Source of the DNA: Leptobrachium leishanense
Taxonomy: Eukaryota > Chordata > Amphibia > Anura > Megophryidae
NCBI GenBank assembly: GCA_009667805.1
Contig: CM019071.1
Coordinates: 44,899,593 to 44,963,592, forward strand
Reading direction: 5' to 3'
Length of the DNA stretch: 64,000 nt
Shown: piece after piece, positions 61,574 through 64,000 of the stretch
Numbering within the stretch: position 1 is the first letter of the stretch
How the letters are laid out: each line of letters begins with the position of its first letter
The notes under the pieces: model-generated
The model's database searches: none
The model's input: the letters and a program-made list of their open reading frames with translations, nothing else
What the model was told of the DNA's origin: nothing
Translations under genes and position numbers: made by a program

Positions 61574-63761
61574 CTGGAGAAGAGAATAGAGATAATTACC
61601 CAAGTCCTGGCAGTCACCGAAAAACCAAACCTCTACATGTACAATGGCTTCAATGATAATGAACACAATTACCTGCAGAGAACGGAATGAAGGCCTCATT
61701 CTTCTTAAAGGAGCCAGAGTCATCCAGGAAGTGACCCGGGTCAAACTGTGTTGGATTTTTAAAGTATTTGGGATCCTTCAGGACAGAAGTTAACAGAGGT
61801 ATAACCATAGTGCCCTGAAAGAGTTAAAAACAAATGTTCTATATGAGTTTTGATACATGTTAGCCCCCCCCAGTCACATTGTATAACGTCAGCAATGTGT
61901 TGAATAATGTTAGTGGAGTGACACGTGGACTGGAATCATTGCAACCTCCCAGAGCCAAAATGTACAGATAACAGCAACATTTAACCCCTTCACTACTGTG
62001 CCGTTACATCCCCGAGTGCTAAACTCAACTTGACCGCATTTTGTGCTCAGCAGGTGCAAACGTGATTTGAAGGCACGCTTTATTTTAGGGCCCAGACATA
62101 TAATATATCATTTTTTTTTATATATATATATATATATACAATCACACCTCACTTGACCTGGTGGAATGTTAAGAATCGAGGTACAGGTCCAAAGGATCCC
62201 TGCCTCTCCTCCCACCGATGCATCGGATTACATTTTAGATGGCCAATGCGCAATGACGCACTGCATTATCATCGCCAAACTTGCTCGCAGTATGGGAAAC
62301 TACAATGTACATTTTTGCAGGAACATCGTTCACTTTACAGTTGAAAAGTTGACAATGCTTCTGGTTTAGAACCAAAAAAAAAAAGTTGTTGTTTTCTTCT
62401 TTTTATAATTTTACAAATAACATGGTCATGTTTGGTACCATTGCAAAAGCCTCACTTGCCTTGTGAGGTGTATGAACAGGTAGAGAGAGAGGTGCAAAGA
62501 CCCCTGCTCCACTAGCAAAGAGGGGAGTACCAGATATCATGAAGTCATGACATGCTCGCCCCCTAACAGTTGTCCCAATTTCCCAGACACTCTGTCAGCC
62601 ATTCTGGGCAGGAGTTTCCTAATTCTAGCCCCTGATCCCTGTATGTGAACTGATCTCGATTGAATTTTGTGTTGTCTCCATCCAACTGACCAGCTGAGAA
62701 CTGGCCCACTTCCTATTTAAGGATTGTTCTCCAGCTGGTCATTTGCTCTGTCCTGGGACTCAGTTTGGAGTCAGTACTGCGCATCCAGATTGTATCATGT
62801 GATCTAGCCTGCAGGGATCCTATGCTCTAAGCCAGCAGTGTACCAGTGATCTAGTCTGCAGTTTATCCAGCAAATCTACCCTACAGAGTATACTGTGATC
62901 TAAGACAGCAGTGCATCCTGTACCGTACCCACATTGTTCAGGTCCAGCTACCTTCAGCTGTGTGGTCTCTGCCCTCCAGAGCCTTCAGCCTTGTACCCTC
63001 CATTTCTGTCTGCCTACATCAAGCCCTGCAACCTGTCTGTCTGCTTTTGTTTCCTCGTTTCCTCCACGTTCCTCGTGTCTCCTAGTCTCTCCATTGTTGT
63101 CAAAGTCCCAGCAACTACATTTCCCATCTTCTGCAGAGGGTTCCTGCTGGTGTGTGTTCAGCCTTCTTCATGTGTTACCTAGCTGCATTACAATAAACCT
63201 ACACCATGCCTTGCCTTTCTCTATGTATCTCTTGCCTGAAAGGTCTGCCATGTCCCATCCTGAGGGTTCCACCATGGCGCATGCAGGGTGCAACCGTTAC
63301 AAGGAGGAAGATAGAGATCATCTAGGTGTGTTTAACAGACTTGTGGTGGAAGTCCTCTGCATATTGTGATTAAACCTCCATACGGTCCACACATGTCGTC
63401 TTGAGCGTATGGGTTAAATGTATCAGAAGCTCCAGAACTGTTTCATAATAGATCTTTTCATCCCTTCCTAGAAAGCAAAGTGCATGTATTGTAACATATG
63501 GTTTCATCATTCAGTGGAAGCATTCGTAAGCCTAAATTGCTCTGTCTGGAATTCCTCCCCATAAATTATTTACTTTATAAATGTTGTATCCTCTGAATGT
63601 AATGTCTCTGGTTGTAGCACGGGGCAGTCCAGCAGGAATAATATCTCCAAATCTCTGGATCTCATGGATCACGGCATCTGTATATGGCATCTTATTCCTG
63701 TCCTCCATCGTAGGACAGCGATCTTGTCCTATGACCTGGTCAATCTCTTTGTGGATCTTCT
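61383..63761 (-). CDS. Gene E: CYP2-family cytochrome P450, exons 7-9 (5' part outside window)
   Basis: Exons 63761-63574, 61814-61673 and 61573-61383, all with GT-AG borders. The frame is intact from K-helix to stop. It encodes EIQR (ExxR), [12 protein letters not shown] and [17 protein letters not shown] with the heme cysteine, so the catalytic end is complete. The last exon is 191 bp, nine more than in B and C: the protein runs on for three residues (SKV) after AVPR before TAA. Exons 1-6 must lie beyond position 64000. It is the closest relative of relic D by the shared PNTNAS ending. Subfamily unknown. Confidence 0.93.
61673..61814 (-). CDS. Gene E exon 8
   Basis: 142 bp. It encodes [34 protein letters not shown] and ends AFIPFSAG. 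Donor gtaatt, acceptor tttcag. Confidence 0.97.
61815..63573. other. Intron 7 of gene E
   Basis: 1.76 kb between exons 8 and 7. It holds a T-run plus TA microsatellite (62111-62138) and a moderately GC-rich stretch (62460-63340) with an aataaacct-like string near 63190. No exon or RNA gene seen. Confidence 0.6.
62111..62138. repeat. T-run and (TA)n microsatellite
   Basis: Nine T followed by about ten TA units. Confidence 0.85.
63574..63761 (-). CDS. Gene E exon 7
   Basis: 188 bp. It encodes [34 protein letters not shown] (ExxR) and ends FRGYNIYK. Donor gtaaat, acceptor ttcag. Confidence 0.96.
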
Positions 63762-63821
63762 CTGAAATAAAAATATATAGTGAAACACAATCATCCAATC
63801 ACAATGAAGCATTCTTATTCA

Positions 63822-64000
63822 GTTACAATTACAAGTACTTATACAGCGCCAACAGATTCCATAATGCTTTACAATGGGGAAGCACAAACAGGAGACGTAC
63901 ATGATACAAGAGAAAAGACAACCCTGCCCGTAGGATAACTGTCCATGTAATACAGCACTTTAAACCAAGTGCTCAGGCAGACATGCCAAGAGCTTACAAT
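63822..64000 (+). repeat. Dispersed repeat of the 'gcgccaacag / gagcttacaat' type, cut by window end
   Basis: It starts ttacaattacaagtactt and continues acagcgccaacagattcc, gctttacaatgg and agagcttacaat. It is the same family as 50562 and 55062. Confidence 0.65.

Noticed and set aside
62458..63305. Possible LTR in intron 7 of gene E
   Set aside because: It has a tg-like start, an aataaacct string and an end near gttaca, but I could not find convincing inverted ends or a target duplication.
62911..63369. 152-codon frame in intron 7 of gene E
   Set aside because: It lies between two clear exons on the opposite strand, has no recognisable domain and looks like a chance frame in C-rich DNA.

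Overview
The window is vertebrate nuclear DNA, most likely from an anuran amphibian. It has multi-exon genes with GT-AG introns and a dense load of CR1-type LINE, Tc1/mariner, hAT, PIF/Harbinger-like and SINE sequences. Very long minisatellites are also present. The frog assignment is an inference from the repeat types, not from a marker gene.

The genes are a tandem cluster of family-2 cytochromes P450 (CYP2), all on the minus strand. Gene A (4502-22391) has exons 7 to 1; its exons 8-9 are not in the window. Gene B (23806-38639) is complete, with nine exons and a predicted 493 aa. Gene C (42621-54195) has all nine exons but a one-base insertion in exon 8 that shifts the frame before the heme-binding segment. 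D is a relic: an exon 9 piece (58951-59043) and an exon 3 piece (59213-59324). Gene E (61383-63761 and beyond) has exons 9, 8 and 7; the rest lies past the right edge. Exon lengths follow the classic CYP2 pattern (about 180, 163, 150, 161, 177, 142, 188, 142 and 182 bp). Every donor and acceptor I placed is GT/AG. CYP2 enzymes are ER-membrane heme monooxygenases that oxidise xenobiotics, steroids and fatty acids with electrons from P450 reductase. The subfamily cannot be fixed by reading alone.

Intron 1 is the long intron in each copy (11.1 kb in A, 9.4 kb in B, 5.2 kb in C), and most of the unusual DNA sits there. Intron 1 of A holds a 20-bp array, a 2 x 2.05-kb inverted repeat and a 52-bp array. 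Intron 1 of B holds a 19-bp array rich in CACGTG, a GC-rich series of palindromes with a 216-bp period, and a 39-bp array split by a probable solo LTR. Intron 1 of C holds a 3-kb array of 40-bp units. Intergenic spacers carry 72-bp, 82-bp and 42-bp arrays. Degenerate telomere-like tracts lie in intron 3 of C and beside gene E.

Mobile elements include a nearly full-length CR1-like LINE (about 650-3595) with one stop and one frameshift, and a truncated copy at 43428-44163. There are three hAT-type MITEs with 8-bp target duplications, three Harbinger-like MITEs, an 80-bp Tc1-type MITE, broken Tc1 transposases, and a large family of elements with ends like AGGGTTATTCA. The three first exons share a short upstream motif (TCWSACACRCCCRGCG-like), which suggests that the promoter was copied with the genes.
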